NCBI GenBank assembly: GCA_004794655.1
Contig: SMMW01000003.1
Location: 13,344,001 to 13,408,000 of the forward strand
Length of the DNA: 64,000 bases
Direction: 5' to 3'
Source: Marisa cornuarietis
Taxonomy: Eukaryota; Mollusca; Gastropoda; Architaenioglossa; Ampullariidae
Shown here: piece by piece, positions 34,201 through 48,600 of the stretch
Layout of the letters: the number at the start of each line of letters is the position of its first letter
How positions within the stretch are numbered: position 1 is the first letter of the stretch
Program-made: the position numbers and the translations under genes
The notes under the pieces: generated by a model
What the model was told of the DNA's origin: nothing
The model's database searches: none
What the model saw: only the letters and a program-made list of their open reading frames with translations

Positions 34201-37200
34201 GCAGCGTCAGAAATATTGACAAGAATCGCAAGTACACCAGATGTTTCTGTGGACATAATTCGACTAGCCTGATAAGAACCCGGCCGCCTCCAGCACTCTG
34301 TTAACTTTTGAACTTTAGCAGCAATCAATTGGCGTCTCATTTGAACCTACCCGACTTGTCTGGACACTAAGGCGTTTTAAAAAGAGTGTTGCTACAGACA
34401 TACACACAGAGTGACAACAGTCTGAATGAGAGCGAAAGACGCAGCATGTTATAGTGGGAATAAAACTCTGGCCCTGGCTTGTGGGGTTGAGTATTGGGGG
34501 GAGGGGGATGGCTGCGTACCAAGGAAGGGGAGTAGCTGGGCGCAAGCGCACGTGAAGTACGGGTTTGCTTGTGTACGATCGGAGCATGCATGGGAACCTG
34601 AGTGATCGCACTTTAAGCTATTGCACCTCAATTACCCCCACCCACCTCCATCCCCACCGACTTTGGGGCACATATAGAATGAACACTGCTTCAGGAATCT
34701 TCAGAAAAAATCTTAACAGAACATAGGTAAAAACCGCTGCACAGACCGGGGTCTATTAGCAAACATATTTATGTACCATGGGCAAAGCGTAAACCGGCCT
34801 TATTGTAGGACAGTAAGTGTAGCCGTGTCCACGGGGCCCAAACAACACTGCACCTCTGGGTCAAACTTTTAACATCGCCTCCTCCTGTAAAAGCAGAGAA
34901 TATAAAACAGGATATCAAAACTCCCCGGGCAAGACGCATTGTGCTAACGCCCACAGCCTGAACATTGCGCAAAGACCTTTTCATAGAGAAACGAGGCTGC
35001 CATTTCATGAGTCTCAGGCAGGATGCGAAGCACCATCCCCTCCCCACATCATGCACTTCACCAAGGACACGTAGCATTTCAAAAGAGCAGGGCTTCCTCG
35101 TGTCGTTCCACGTGAATTATTAACAATTCTTATTTGCCCAGCTGGAACCTTTATTTTGTACTTTCCTCACTCATTCTCCTTGCAAGCATAATGCGCATTA
35201 AGGATGCAGAAAACTCCTGTCGGTCCCTACACACATAATATGTACTTTAAAAAAAAAAATCTCCCGGAGGAATTTAGCTACTGCTGGGGGTCACGAGAAT
35301 TTGTTTCCAGACAACCACTCACACGCGCAGCATGGCACACATATGTTGAGGCCTGCGTTGGACGCATCAAAAAAAAAAAAGCAACTCGAGAATCTAATGC
35401 ACGCTCGGTGCACCACTGATTACATCAAAGTTCAAGGCTGAAAGCAAACTCCCTTGCGCTTTGTCTTCTAATGAGGATACAGGAGGGAAGGGGGATGAGG
35501 TAGGGTGGGCTAGGACACGCAGCCATTGATGCCTCATGTGATGCAGCCATTGTGGATGCAGCCTTGATGCTTTCCGTAGCTGAAGGCTGACGCAAATAAA
35601 CGTTACTGCATGCAAGTAAACACATGCTCGTTTCTCAAAGGCTAACATTGTGTAGGTAGTAAAGTTTAAAAAAAAAAAAAGGCAAGCCGTAAGCAATTCA
35701 GTGCGCATGTCTTTACCTGATTCAGCGAAAAAAAATGTTAACGATAAAATAAACAACAAACGCACAAAATAAATAAAAGAGTTTAAGATTAGAAATTTCA
35801 TTACCGACGACCATCCAACCAATATGTTAGAAAGAAAAAAATCATCTAAGAACCCAGTCCCACGCATAGGTCGGGGGGAGCCTGTAGCGCTGTAGGACTG
35901 CAAGTAGCCATCACAGGCTTGTCCCTTGCGTGGTGCTGACGCCATCGCGGCTTTGTGGCGGCGCGGGTGCAGACAGGAGATTGAAAGATGCACCGGGGCT
36001 TGTTTTATTTATTTTTATTTTTAATTTTCAATTTGTCTTTGTCCTGTCCTCCACGGGCTGAAAGGAAACTTCCTTTCACATCGACGCAATAATTCATTTT
36101 TTTATACACGATTTATTTGGATGCACGTGGTGCCGTGAGCTGCATTACTTTAATAATTTCAAGTTACCTGCAAGAATACTCACTTTTTTTAATGCTTCCC
36201 CCCTTCCACAGAGCCTCCCACCTACAAACAAAATGACGATCGATGACATATCTAATGCCTTACCTGTAATGGCTGTAGGCTGTCAAATACCCTTAAATTA
36301 TATACAAAATAATGCGAATTACAACACGATGATGAATCGCTTGTGCATGTGTGCGTATGTGTGTGTTTGTGTGCAGTGGCATGAGTTTTCCAGATCTGAT
36401 GGTGCGGCAGGGCGTTATCGACAATCCCCCGAAGACCCCGCTGATCCTGGGTTTTGAGTGTGCCGGCGAAGTGGAGGCTGTTGGGGAGAACGTCACTGAC
36501 TTCAGCGTGAGTATAAACTCAAGGATTTGCTCCTCCTTCTCCCTATCACATGACGCTTTGCCACTTATCTACTTGACACACATGCTAGCGGATATTCTTG
36601 AAATACTCTTCCTCTTCCCGATCTTCTTTCCTCCTCATCTCGCCCATTGACCCCCGTGACTCCCATGGCATGCCAGCAACTTCCTTCTCCAAACTGCGCA
36701 AGTCAGACAAGCATCTACATAAAAAAGTTTGAGGGTACCTACTGTAGCTAAAAAGAAATCATTAAAGAAAAGAAAAATATGTTAGACATGATCGATCTAT
36801 TGGTTGAAAGTTGGTATTGTGGGCCTTGTTATTTTGGGGACAGGAGACTAGTGGTGAACCTGTCAACTTATGAGAGTTTGATCAGCATATGGATCGTTTT
36901 GGATTGTGAGCGCACATTACTGAGGTCGATCATCTACTGTGTGACGTTCATCTAGCTGGCTTCTTCATGTAGTGTAGTACTCATCTCATTTTTCCTGTCT
37001 TAAAAATTATTTTTATTAGTAATTTTTAGTAATCTTATCTATTAAACATGTCTGAAACATGTCTGACCACGCATATGAGTTGTACTCATCCCCGTTGTCC
37101 TAAATAGAGTTTTTGATTTGCACAGAATGCATATTCAGCAAAAGAGCAACGCAGATGTACTTCTTTTCACATGGATATTTATATATATGTCTGTTCATGT

Positions 37201-40200
37201 GCACAAGATAGCACCTGGACCAGCATCCAAAAGTCAGACATTTTTACATACAAAACATACTACAGCAGCCGGTGCAGATCAAGTTATATATATGTGTGTT
37301 CAATTCTTTTGGCAGGTTGGTGATCGTGTCATTGCTCTGACCGACTTCAAGGCATGGGCTGAACTTGTATCTGTCTCAGCCAACACAGTGTACAAGATAC
37401 CTGACAACATGAGCTTCCATGATGGTGCTGCCTTGCTGATGAATTATATCACAGCTTATGTCCTGCTTTTTGATCTGGCTAACCTGCGCAAGGGTCAGTC
37501 ACTGCTTCTCCACTCTGCAGCTGGTGGGGTGGTGAGTACCTTTGTGGAAGGCCTCAGAGCCAGAAATACACCCTGAACCTGAGGAATCTATGGCACTTAA
37601 GTTAGTAATGGAGTGACTGCATATCAAATTTCAGACTGACAGCAACATGGTAGAATAATTTTGGATCACAAGCAGACAACATTATCACAATGTTCATCAT
37701 GATGTTAGCACGCAAAGCACTGACATTTGCAAGCACAATCATATTTGTGTAGCAGGTGATGCACAGATATTAAGTAAATAGCAGATAATATCCTGACATT
37801 TAACAATGCAATCACACTTAAGTCTGTAGTCCCTGTTAGGCAAAACGCTGACGCATGACAGCAGTATGCGACACTTACTCCACCTTCTAAGAGCAGACAA
37901 GCATTAATGTAAGTCAGCCATTCATCATGTTGGGCATGGTTTTTCACATTCCATGGTTTGGAACTGTCCTCACTTGGCAGGGTCATGCAGTGCTGCAGCT
38001 GGCAAGCATGGTGGAAGGGGTGACGGTGTTTGGCACAGCCTCAGCAAACAAGCATGAAGCCATCAAAGACAAAGTGACACACCTCTTTGACCATGGCATT
38101 GACTATGTGCAGGAGATCAGAAAGTAGGTTGTGACATGTCTGGCTTGAGGAAACATGTTTGAGTGCACTCAACAGAGGAGAGATTGAATACTTCTTATTT
38201 GATAATAAATTCATTCAGATTTTTATTACAGTCATGTTAGTTGGTTTTTCTTAACTGGTTGTGATGATTTTTTTGGTAAATATGCTAAGTGATGACATAT
38301 AAAATGATATTCTTTATTCATTATATACATGAACACAAGAGTGTGTATATTATTATTATTAAAGCAGATTTATGTAGCGCAATTTTCAACTGCTGAGTCG
38401 ACTCAATGCGCTTTATAAAACAAAAAAACAAAACAAAAAAAAAACTTCAAAAGAAATTGATACAAAATCCACGTTCAAACAAAGACCAAACTTATTAACA
38501 AACCATTATACAGAGACATATTGCAACAAACAAAAATACAAGGTAGAAAAAGAAAACGTTGCACACAAGCATGAACACATCATCTAAAGGATAACAGTAA
38601 GAGAGTCATGATGAGGCGGACTATATGTGGACTTACATATTTTCTTTGTGTGTGTGTTTGTGTATCCACATGGATGCATGTATGTAGACTATCTGCAGAG
38701 GGGGTAGATATTGTGCTGGACTGCTTGTGTGGAGAAGACACTAACCGTGGCATCAGCATTCTGAAACCTATGGGCAAATATTTGCTTTATGGTAAGCCAA
38801 ACAGTGACAAGATAAAAATTGTATAAAGTTAACTCAGAAAATAGATGATTCTCTACCTCCCATATTCCCTATATACTCACCCACCCCCCCTTACAGCTAG
38901 AAGTTTCATACAGGTGAAAGCACCTTCACACTAAACAAATAGAAATGTCATAATGAGAGCAGACTGTCTCCATCTTCAGTCCCCTTATCCTCTTCAGGAA
39001 GATTTATTCACTGACAATCTTTGAATATATTATGTAGCTCGTTCTTTGTGTGTGTGTCTATATACGCATGCACACATATACAAACACACAAATACACAGC
39101 ATATCTACATCTTACAGTGGGTAACAGTTTATCAGCAGTCAAAATGCATCTTTAAATTGTTGAGTGTCAAGCATCCATATTGCTGTGTGTGGATATACTT
39201 ACAGCACAGACGTAAACTGACAAATGTCAAAATAAATCATCATGTATATAATTAGTTTCTAATATAGAACTTAATTGTTGCCACCAATAGAGAGTGATTT
39301 GCATAATTGTATTATTCTAGGTTCATCTAACATTGTAACTGGTGAGACCAAGAGCTTCTTCAGCTTTGCCAAGTCGGTGAGTACAGTGTGTATCTCATTA
39401 CAACCAACCGTAACAAGCAGTTCTGCCTTGAGCTTGATTCCATTCATTTGTGTGTCCTGTCATTCATCAAGCTAACATTGATAAGCTGAAAAGCACTTAC
39501 TTAGAAATCATCTGTAACATAGTAAACAAATGGATACTATAGATAGTTGAAAATGCATAAAGTGAATCACTTGGTAAAGTTTACTTAAACAAGCAGCTGG
39601 GGACAGAATAATCAATTAGTAGATGCTCAACAGTAATTTAATGGGAGATTGTGTGGAACAAAAAAACTGTAAGATTTAAGACAAAAAATGTATAATTGTA
39701 GTTTTAGGATAAAGACAACAATGTTTAGGGTAAAATGGTACTTGTTTGCTTTGGTCAGCTGCACATGCCTGACAACATTGTGGTAAGTAGAATGTTCCGC
39801 ACACCCACAAAAAAAGCTAGTGCTGGGTTTAAGCGCACTGTATACTTTTTCTTCCCAGGCCAGCTTACCAGGGATTTCATACTTATTTGCTACATCATTC
39901 AATGCCCTTTTCTTTTTTTTTTTTTACTTTTTTTCATGTGCACTTAATAAGGATAAATATTTTTTTTTACTTAAGAAAACAAAAACACATCTAGAGCCAT
40001 AGTATTTTTATTTCTAAGTTGACTCGATCTTTGCGTGTTTCTTAGGACTTGCAGTTATTGTAGATTTCACATGCCACAAGCTCCCAGTTTTAGGTTATAG
40101 AATTAGAAGTTGCCTTCTCACTAGTTACTGAGGTATAATTGTTTTTAGCATGATTTCAGTTTTAGTACCATCTTGGTTTGCTTTTTCTTTATAGTTTTAA

Positions 40201-42263
40201 TTTTTTTTTGATTCTGGGTGAAAATGACTGGGATCTTCATGCACTTCTTTCTTCTTTGTGGAGATGGGATGCTTAATTGTCTGATAAAAATCAGTTGCTT
40301 ATATTTTGACAATTACCTGCCAACAAATTTAATAGGGTACGTAAGACCAGTTCGTGAAATTTTACATTTGCTGCAGCCACAGACAGGCATTTTGTCTCAC
40401 CTTTGTTTCAATATGCAGTTAGAACCAAATTTTCTCGCCATTGTCTGCATGCAAATATCTTAGGTGTGGTTTCCCTTTCAGTATTGTCAGTGTGTGTGTG
40501 TCCACTGGTATTTTCCAGTTCTCCAAGGGCAAGCAAGTGTGCAGATGTGGTGTGCATGATGTGTATACAAGGACACATGCATTTGAGAGGCTGCATGCAA
40601 ACGTGTATGTGTGTGCGTGCATGCATTACAGAGAAAACTGAACATGGAAGAATGAATTAAGGAGAGTGAGATTAAAGGAAAGTGTTTAACAGCAACTAAT
40701 TTGATTTAAGTATTGCTGTCCTGCAAGCTAATTTTTAAATAACTGTTATAACTGTAAAAGCATTCAAAGTGTTTTCAATATTTCAAGGTGTTTTGCTCAT
40801 GAGCAAAGAATTCTGAGCAACATGTGTTCCTGTAGTAATAATGCAACACATGATATTAGAGCTAGCATTTTTGTTCATGATTGCACGTGCAACGTATATG
40901 TCAGTGACCATATCATTCCACTGACTCACCAGCATAAGTGTGGCATGCATGTGACAGGTGACATACGTGTGACATCAGCTACGTCTGCATAACGGCATCA
41001 GCATGATTCTTTTGTGTAATGACATCCACGGCTATGTAACGTGCATGCTAGTGATTGGTTCATTCCTCATGATTAGGTGTTACAACTTTGTTCTGTGTTG
41101 TGTGCACATATAGTGGTGGCAAGTGGACAAGGTCAACCCCATAAAGTTGTCAGATGACAACAAGTGTGTTGGAGGCTTCCAGCTGCGACGTTTGCTTTTC
41201 CGTCAGAGCCAGTATGGTTATGTCCGAAATGTTGTCGATTCTCTCCTCGATTTGTATCGGCAAGGCAAGATACACCCAACTATCGACTCTGTCTGGGCTT
41301 TTGAAGATGTAAGTGAATTCAAGGGTGGATCATTCCTTTAGGGTAAAAGGGCTAAAGTTATAGCAATCATGGCGGAAAGCAATGGGAATGCTGCAGTCCA
41401 AGTGAAATGGAAAGGAAGAAGCATTTAGTAAGAGAATTAAATTTACTGTCAGACAAAGAGTGGGGAGGTGATAAAGCACATATTCTGCTTTAAGCTTTCA
41501 GGAAGCACGCTGAAGTGATGCAATTAATTGTATTACCAGGTGTTCATGAGTATAGCCCTTTAATCTGTAGATCATCTTACTGTGTGGGTAGAGTTATGTT
41601 GAAGGACTATTTGTGCATGTTTCAACAGGTGGGAGAAGGCATGCAGAAGCTTCATGACAGGAAGAACATTGGGAAAATATTGTTGGACCCTTCTAAGGAA
41701 CCTGTACCAAAGGTACTATCAGATTTTAACATCTTGACCATAAATACTAGATTCTACAACACTCTTTGCTCATATTGGTTATAGGGGGTACCTGACAATA
41801 TTGTCACCAACTCTTGCCAACTTTCTCAGTTCTCCTCTATTCTTTGAGAAGTCTTGAATGCATTTAAAGAGTCATTCCACTCCAGGATTATTGTATTATT
41901 GGAGATGGATGGCTAGTACAGTAAAATAGTTCATTTTTATGGTAGAATACAGAATACTTTTGCAGGGTAAGAATACTGCTTGTTGAATGTGGTTGCTCTT
42001 TGCTGATTTTGGACTTTTAAAAGAAGTATTCTGGTGAAAGTAACAGCATAAGAGACTAATGTTTAAGGCAGCTTGCACCAAACCTTTGAGTTTCATATGA
42101 GGTTTTGTTTTCTTGTGTTTTTTTTTTTTGGTTAGTTGATGTCTTTAGCCCTTTGTATCTGAATCTGTCCTTGTAGACACAGGGCAAGGGATGTGAGCAG
42201 GCAGAGGCAAATGTTGAGAATGGACCCGGAGAGAAGAGCGAGTCTGCTGTCAATGGGGAGTAA
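28271..42263 (+). CDS. VAT1: Synaptic vesicle membrane protein VAT-1 homolog, nine coding exons
   Basis: Coding exons are 28271-28500, 36377-36506, 37316-37531, 37981-38123, 38688-38791, 39321-39376, 41114-41308, 41629-41712 and 42177-42263 (TAA at 42261). All junctions are GT-AG and phase-consistent, giving 414 residues (human protein 393). VAT1 is a zinc-independent, quinone-oxidoreductase-like member of the medium-chain dehydrogenase family, found on vesicle and mitochondrial membranes. Residues 1-40 are an Ala/Glu/Pro-rich tail. The catalytic domain then has GEVLIRVKACGMSFPDLMVR, LGFECAGEVEAVGENV and VGDRVIAL. The nucleotide-binding motif HSAAGGVGHAVLQLA spans 186-200, followed by VTVFGTASANKH, GVDIVLDCLCG, LKPMGKYLLYG and KIHPTIDSVWAFED. 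The C-terminus is acidic and hydrophilic. Intron 1 is 7.9 kb. Intron 4 carries a LINE 3' end. The family is secure; the substrate is unknown. Confidence 0.95.
28501..36376 (+). other. VAT1 intron 1 (7.9 kb)
   Basis: Begins GTAAGTTG and ends TTTGTGTGCAG. I found no supported gene inside on either strand. It contains short GT/CA microsatellites (30247-30262 and 33848-33912) and homopolymer runs. A block near 31829, CAAATGTCGTCGAACG followed by AAGGTCACA, recurs at about 7545-7600, suggesting an interspersed repeat. Confidence 0.7.
28795..28854. repeat. CG/CA alternating tract in VAT1 intron 1
   Basis: CGCGCGCACACACA followed by GCGCGTGCGCGCACACACA, an alternating purine-pyrimidine sequence with Z-DNA potential. 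It starts about 300 bp after exon 1. Confidence 0.8.
38350..38425 (-). mobile_element. CR1/L2-like LINE 3' terminus in VAT1 intron 4
   Basis: On the minus strand it reads TATAAAGCGCATTGAGTCGA, then GCGCTACATAAATCTGC and ends in (TAA)n. This matches the characteristic 3' end of CR1/L2-type elements. Only the tail is preserved. Confidence 0.65.
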
Positions 42264-45200
42264 TGTGAGAAGCGTTGCATGAGAGTGTGAGTATAATGAC
42301 ATGCTTCAAATTGTCAGACAGTGCAGCTTACAAGATTACAGCTGACCTCTTTCCACATAGCCTGTTGCTGATTAGTGGGAAACAGTGCATGGTGCACTAT
42401 AATGGCATGGGTTCGATTTTGTCTTCCACTTTATTTAAACTCCTCACCAAATGAGAGATATGCAAAGACTTTTTGATGTCGATATGTCTGAAAAGTGGGG
42501 AAAATATAGAGATTGATGTATAGTTCCAAGGTTAATGTCTGTAGCATTATCGTTACTTGCATTTAAAAACAAAATGCAAAAATCTGCGTTAGTGAAGTGA
42601 ACACAAGCTCTCAGAAACTACTGTTATTTACATTCCAGATCATCTTAGCAACATCACCATGAAGGAGATTGTACTGCATCGCTCATGCTAAAAGACATAA
42701 AGCTGGTTAAGTGTGTTTTTTTTCTTATGTAAGTGTGCCCACCTGCAAACCTGCTCGGCAATGTCACCTGAACCATGACAAAAACACTGGACCTGTCATC
42801 ATCACCTCAGATGGTATTTGTAAGAATCATCTGTTTAGAGGTGCATAGTCATCTATTTATGTCCATGCATTGTTCAATGTTTAAACTTTGATGTATTCTG
42901 TTACTCTTGTGCCCTAAAAACATTGACTGGAGTTCAGATGACTGCTAACCAGTAACAGAATTCTCAAGTGCTTAACTGCTACCACTTGTTGTAAGTGGAC
43001 GGCCATTTGTGGCTTTCGGTAAATTGAGAAATAAATCTAGAAAAAAGGGTACGCAATCAACAGTAACATTATTTCTTTGAATATAGTCTTGTGAAGAAAA
43101 TTTACCATGATAGAGAATTTTATCATGTAGGTTAAACAAAATATATATATATATATTCATGGGTCTGTTAGAATGTTGAAGTATGAAGACTGTTCCACAA
43201 CACTTTAGGAAATTGTGCTACTCATGGAGCAAAGGACAATGACTATAGAGGTAGAAAGAAATAAAAAAATACCACATGCACATATTCACCATTGTGCATT
43301 ATTATGCCTGCAGATTCACATAAAAGCATGCATGCACATTTATGACAGACCTTGATGACATGTTAATGTTATGCTTTACCGCTGTAAGATTTTCCAGTGA
43401 TTAGCACATCAAGGTAAAATTTTTGAACACAGACATTCCAGTCAGTTAAGAGTTCAGGCATCTTTATTATACATATTGTATGAACTCTAATGGAAATATG
43501 AATGCTTTCAGCTTGCCAATTTAACACCGTATACAGATCAGATTGACATTGCTTTGTCTTATCATACATGCAGTCACATGCAGTGAAGATTTTAAAGAAA
43601 CACAAAAGCTTTATGGACGTTATTGTTGCTCTCCAGTCCTCAGATTCTAGCTTGCAACTGTCATACCTGCAATAGTCATACTCAGTGCATGTCACTGTTC
43701 AGGAAATTTCAAAACCAAAGTTAAATAGATGAAACTCTGTTGATTCAAATACCAGTTCTTTGTTTGTGATATTCATGGATAAAAATGAAAAACATTTTTT
43801 GTTGTCACACATTCCTAAGCAGAGAAAACAATTTTTCTATAAATTCACTCTTTTCTGGGGGTTTATACTCAATATGGCATTTACTTTGTTCATTGATATT
43901 AAAAAAAATTGCTATTTTGTTGCCAATGTATGTAAATATCTGTTTCTTTAGCATGTTATCAAATTTGCTGTCAAGTTCCTGCAGAATGAATGAAATGAAT
44001 TCTAGCATCAGAATCCCACTAAACATTATCCAATCCATACTTAAATATGTACTGACATATACGGTCACTTATTGTCAGTTAATATTGTCATAAATATAAC
44101 TGTTGCCAGCCTCAGTAAAATTGCTTTGAACTTTTGAGAATCCAGATGTTCATGATAAATTGTGTATCCAGATGAAAATTGGAAACAACTGAAGACAGCA
44201 GATGTGGTGCTTCATGTATCAGTATTCTTTCTTAGTATCAAAAGTTCAGATGCAGGCACTTCAAACATGCATTTCCATTTACTGCTGCACGATGCCAAGT
44301 GAGAATGGAAGAATGCTAACATCAAGGTGACTTTGTGATATTGTGAGGTGTTTAACAGAATAGCAGAGAATCAAATCAACAGCAAAGTTGATGACACCGT
44401 GGACCCACAGCCCTAGAAGAAAATCTCTGTACTGCTGGTTACTACCTATTAAGGTTGTGAGAATGCACTTCGACAGAAAAACAATATTCATCACCCATAA
44501 AGAACTAAAAGTACTAGCAGGGAAATGCATAACTTCCTGATCTACAGCTCAAAAACACTTGAATGTCAGCTAAGAATGCCACGTTCAGATGATAACTTTA
44601 TCTTATTCATTAGTTTTAAGATAAAAGTATTGCTAGACTATTGAATAATCAAAAGCTGTTGACCTTATAAGGTAAAAAGATACTGCAAATAATTTTGAAA
44701 TAACTTTTATCATCAGTAAGAAATTGAAGTGACCACTTTGCAAGAAGAGATTGTATCTTTGACTTGCTACAGGGATGCTTAAGCATGCACTTGGGCTTAT
44801 GGTCTGGCATTGCTATGAACAATCTAGTGCATTTTTTTCCATTTTCCCGCTAAAGTTTTCTATTAAATAAAGATGGAAGAAAGCTGATATCTATAATAGG
44901 CAGTCTGTGTAAAAATTGCTGATTATTACATCAAGCCAGGTATCAGTCTCTCTATATATACCAAATTACTTACCTGAGATTCGTGTATAAATAACGTTTT
45001 GTCTTACCATGGCTTCAGCACTTTCGAAACCACATCTATCTCTTCCATGTGTTATACCTGCTTTCAAGTAGCTTGTAATGCCAAAAACAGACCCATTGAA
45101 AATAGTTGTGCAATAAATGAAATCTATATCTGCATTTGCTAAGAGTTGTAATTTGTATGCAAGAACTGTCGTTGGTTAGCAGCCAGCTGTGTGAGGGTTT

Positions 45201-45398
45201 CTGTGGTAAACTTAATTTGAAATGACCTGTCACATCACCCTTGTAAGCTGTGCAATGTGTGCTGGAGAAAAGTGAGCAATCTGAATTGTATGACAGTTTA
45301 TTATGCATTGCGTCATAAACACAGCAAGGCATTTTAAAAAGGAGTTTAAACTTTCCAACCTTTAAAAAAAAGTTAATAACTTTAAAACTGTGCTTCTA
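42264..45398. other. VAT1 3' UTR and convergent spacer
   Basis: AT-rich sequence after the VAT1 stop. A candidate polyadenylation signal AATAAA lies at 43030-43035, about 770 bp after the stop. An (AT)n tract lies near 43140-43155. I see no supported gene. Confidence 0.45.
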
Positions 45399-45661
45399 GG
45401 GGCCAGTTGCACAACACATTTCTAATTTTAAACACTTTTATTTTAGGCCTTAAATCTTTTTAGATAATCACACCACAATTTTAGAATTTTTACAACTAAA
45501 ACTGCTTTAAGTAAGATAAAGTTGTTTACGTCTTGACTTTCTGTCCTGTCAGTACAATTTTATTTTGTATGTTCTTGTGCAATGCATCTAAATGGCAGAG
45601 AAGAGATTTTGGTTCTTTAGAAGAGTTTTAAAGTTTAGAAACATGTTGTGCAGCTGGCCCC
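45399..45661. mobile_element. 263-bp MITE with ~25-bp inverted repeats
   Basis: The left end GGGGCCAGTTGCACAACACA and the inverse complement of the right end, GGGGCCAGCTGCACAACATG, match closely, and the similarity continues into a TTTCTAA...TTTTAAA block. No coding capacity is present. The ends resemble PIF/Harbinger-like termini, but I could not define a matching 3-bp target duplication, so the superfamily is left open. Confidence 0.7.
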
Positions 45662-48600
45662 TGTGTACTGTAACATTTAAGTGTCTAAATAGTATAGTTG
45701 CCATTTATACTTAGTTCAAATAAGAAAATCAGTTTATAGTTAACCTAACCAGGGTTGAAAAGAGGAGCAGCAAAGTTTTGCGGAGTAATGATATGAACTA
45801 CACATGCAGTTGATTTTCCTGAAAGATTATCAGATAGGTCACTTCTGCACAGCATTACATCTTTGCTGAAGTTGACTATGATGAAACAAATGAACTCTGC
45901 ATAAATCATTTTGCCAAGAGTCAAAAAGAGCAAAACCAGCAAGTCTTCCAAATTATTTAATAAATTTTGATCTGTCAAAGAATTTCAATGTGCTTGGAGA
46001 AAATATTCCACATAAGAGTACAGGCCATGTGGTGAACTTTTTCATTGTGAAGTACTGATAGCTCAAGTAGACTTATGCTTTAGAACAATGTATAAAATAA
46101 AAGTACTTCAGCCTAAACTTAGGTTAACAATGTTGATCATCCATTTATATAAAACAGCCATTGCTGCAAAATGTGATTTAAAATGAAACAACCTTGTATT
46201 CAAAAGTTAATGTCAATGTCCCAACAAGAGTGAATTTCAGGTTTCCAACTTTGTTCTGGGTTACAGATGCTTAGAAAAACAAGATCCTCTATCAGTTGTA
46301 ATCTTTACCTATAAAAAAAAAAAAAAAAAGCAACATTCTTGTCATGATTCACCCAGTTGCTGATGTGACGTAAACCCTTACTCACACTCTTTCAAAGGCA
46401 ATGTATACCAGAGGTACGGAATACTGTAACGCAGACAGTTTATGACAATGACCTTTGCACATTGCAAAAATCTTATTTATCCAGACTTTCTGCACTTCTG
46501 ACACTGACAGAATCTTAAATCAAAATCAGACAAACAGGCGGAAGTATCAAATAGATTCCATCTCAAGGATACACAGTGATTGCAAACAGAACAAAGAAAT
46601 GGTTTATTTTTTGGTTGATCCCAGCATACTATTTTAGCCAGGTCTTTGCCGGTGGTCTGCAGTACAAGAAATCAGGCCTGGCAGTAGATCTGCCCACTTT
46701 TTTTTTATCACAAGTAGTCTCACTGAGGACTAAATTAATTAAAACTGTACCTGTTCATTAATGACAGAGTCTTGCACAGCAGAAACCTTAAAGAAAAAGA
46801 GAAGCTGACCTTCCATTTTTTAGAGCCTGACAGATGAACAATTCCCTACAATATGAAGAATCTGTACAAGCTGTCCTGAATGCTTTTAGGTGAGTATCAG
46901 TTTATATGCCTATTTCACAATTCGCATCTCACCTATCAAATACTATGGCAACCAGGCAGAAAAGCTACTTATGACAAAAGCCTGTTTTCTGGCCAACAGG
47001 ACCAAGCTACTTTTCAGTTCAACAAGCATTCTTGTCAACTAGCTGAAAAGAAGTCCACCCGCATGCATACACATGTGCAAATACACTCGTCCTGGACAGA
47101 GAGGGCACAATATCTGCTTTTGGCTAACCATTTCATCTCTTCAATCATCCTTGAAACTGCATGCCTCTAAAATAATTTGACAAACAATTCCTTGGTCTAA
47201 TCCAAATTAATTCAGCTGCATTCCTTATATATCCCCATCCATTTGACATTTTGGACGAGATGCTAAAAGGTAGGGCATGATACATAATTTGGACGTAGAT
47301 AAAAAAAATATGCACATGCATTATATACATGAAAGAAACTGCATATAATTTACTTTTAAAGTCAAAGATGTTACACAACCTTCGTACTCAAGCAAGCTTA
47401 TATTTACTAATGAAGCTGAATAACGCATTAGCGTGCAGTCATTCTCTACTTTATACTAATGAATGTGGGTATAAATGTATACCATCTGTATAGTAAAATT
47501 TAAAAAATAAAGCTTACAGGAGTCAACTTTTTCCAAACATGTCACTGAGATGAGAATGTTAATTGTGCTTTAGTTATCATGGTGCTTTACTGCACTAACT
47601 AGATGTTAACATCTATCTAGAAGTCAGCTAAACTTTAGGATCCAACTAGTGTAACTGCAACCAGCTTCCAATGTGGCATCAAGCTGCTTTGCATGTTCTA
47701 CAAACTTTACTATTCTTATTGCACAGTTTATGCTTGATGGTAGTCAAATGATAAAGCCCTTTCAGAAAACCACAACAGCCATCACATGCAGACTCAAACT
47801 CCCCACTAGCAGCAGTCAATGGAGATGATAATGTGAATACAGTTTCATCCTTGTGCTGCAGCGTGTGTACAAGGATAATAAAAACAAGGATACAATATAT
47901 TTCAGCAGATACAAACCGGCAAGACAAGTAAAAAATGCAGCTTGGTGTCCCAGAGAATTACTTTGAACAAGTTATTGACAACAATCCTGCTATTGCATAC
48001 GTAAATATGCATGCACTGTACATGCACACAAACCCTGAATAATGACACAACCAGCAACCGATATTCACTTGCTGTTTACGGAATAAAGAGCAGTTAACCT
48101 TCTCATCACATGTAACTTGCAAAGGGCAACAAACATGTACTCATTGCAGCTGTATAGAAACTTTCATTTTCAAATCAGTATAAATCTGCCAATACATCTG
48201 AAAAAGGTGGAGGGGTGGTTGGCGACGTGGTACCTATAGCCTTTCAGTCATGGAGTAGTTAGGTGTCAGGGGCTAGTTTTGTCAGAGGACAGTGCCTGTC
48301 TCTTCTCTCCCAACTTTAATGTTTATCTTTCTTTCCCCAGCCTTAAATGTCGCATAGTGCTTAACAGCAGAGTTAATGATGGTGGGGTCGTTAGGAGAGG
48401 ATATGAAGTGGGTAAAAGGAAATTTGTTGTGCCACACAGGTATCCAACCAGGTAGTGTACTTACCTGTCATCTTAAATGCCAGTGACCAAACCCTTTGGC
48501 TATCCACTTTTCCAACCAACACCTTAACACTTTATTACTCTCTTACAAACAAAACCACCGACCCCCCCCCCCACGCCCGATATCCTTTGTTCCAATACTA

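Noticed and set aside
35394..35993. 199-codon minus-strand frame in VAT1 intron 1
   Set aside because: No domain recognised; it runs through poly-A/T tracts and has no supporting splice or homology evidence.
42385..42430. GGTTCGATTTTG with an upstream AGTGGG, possible tRNA or SINE promoter in the VAT1 3' UTR
   Set aside because: Spacing and stems do not fit a tRNA, and no second copy was found in the window.
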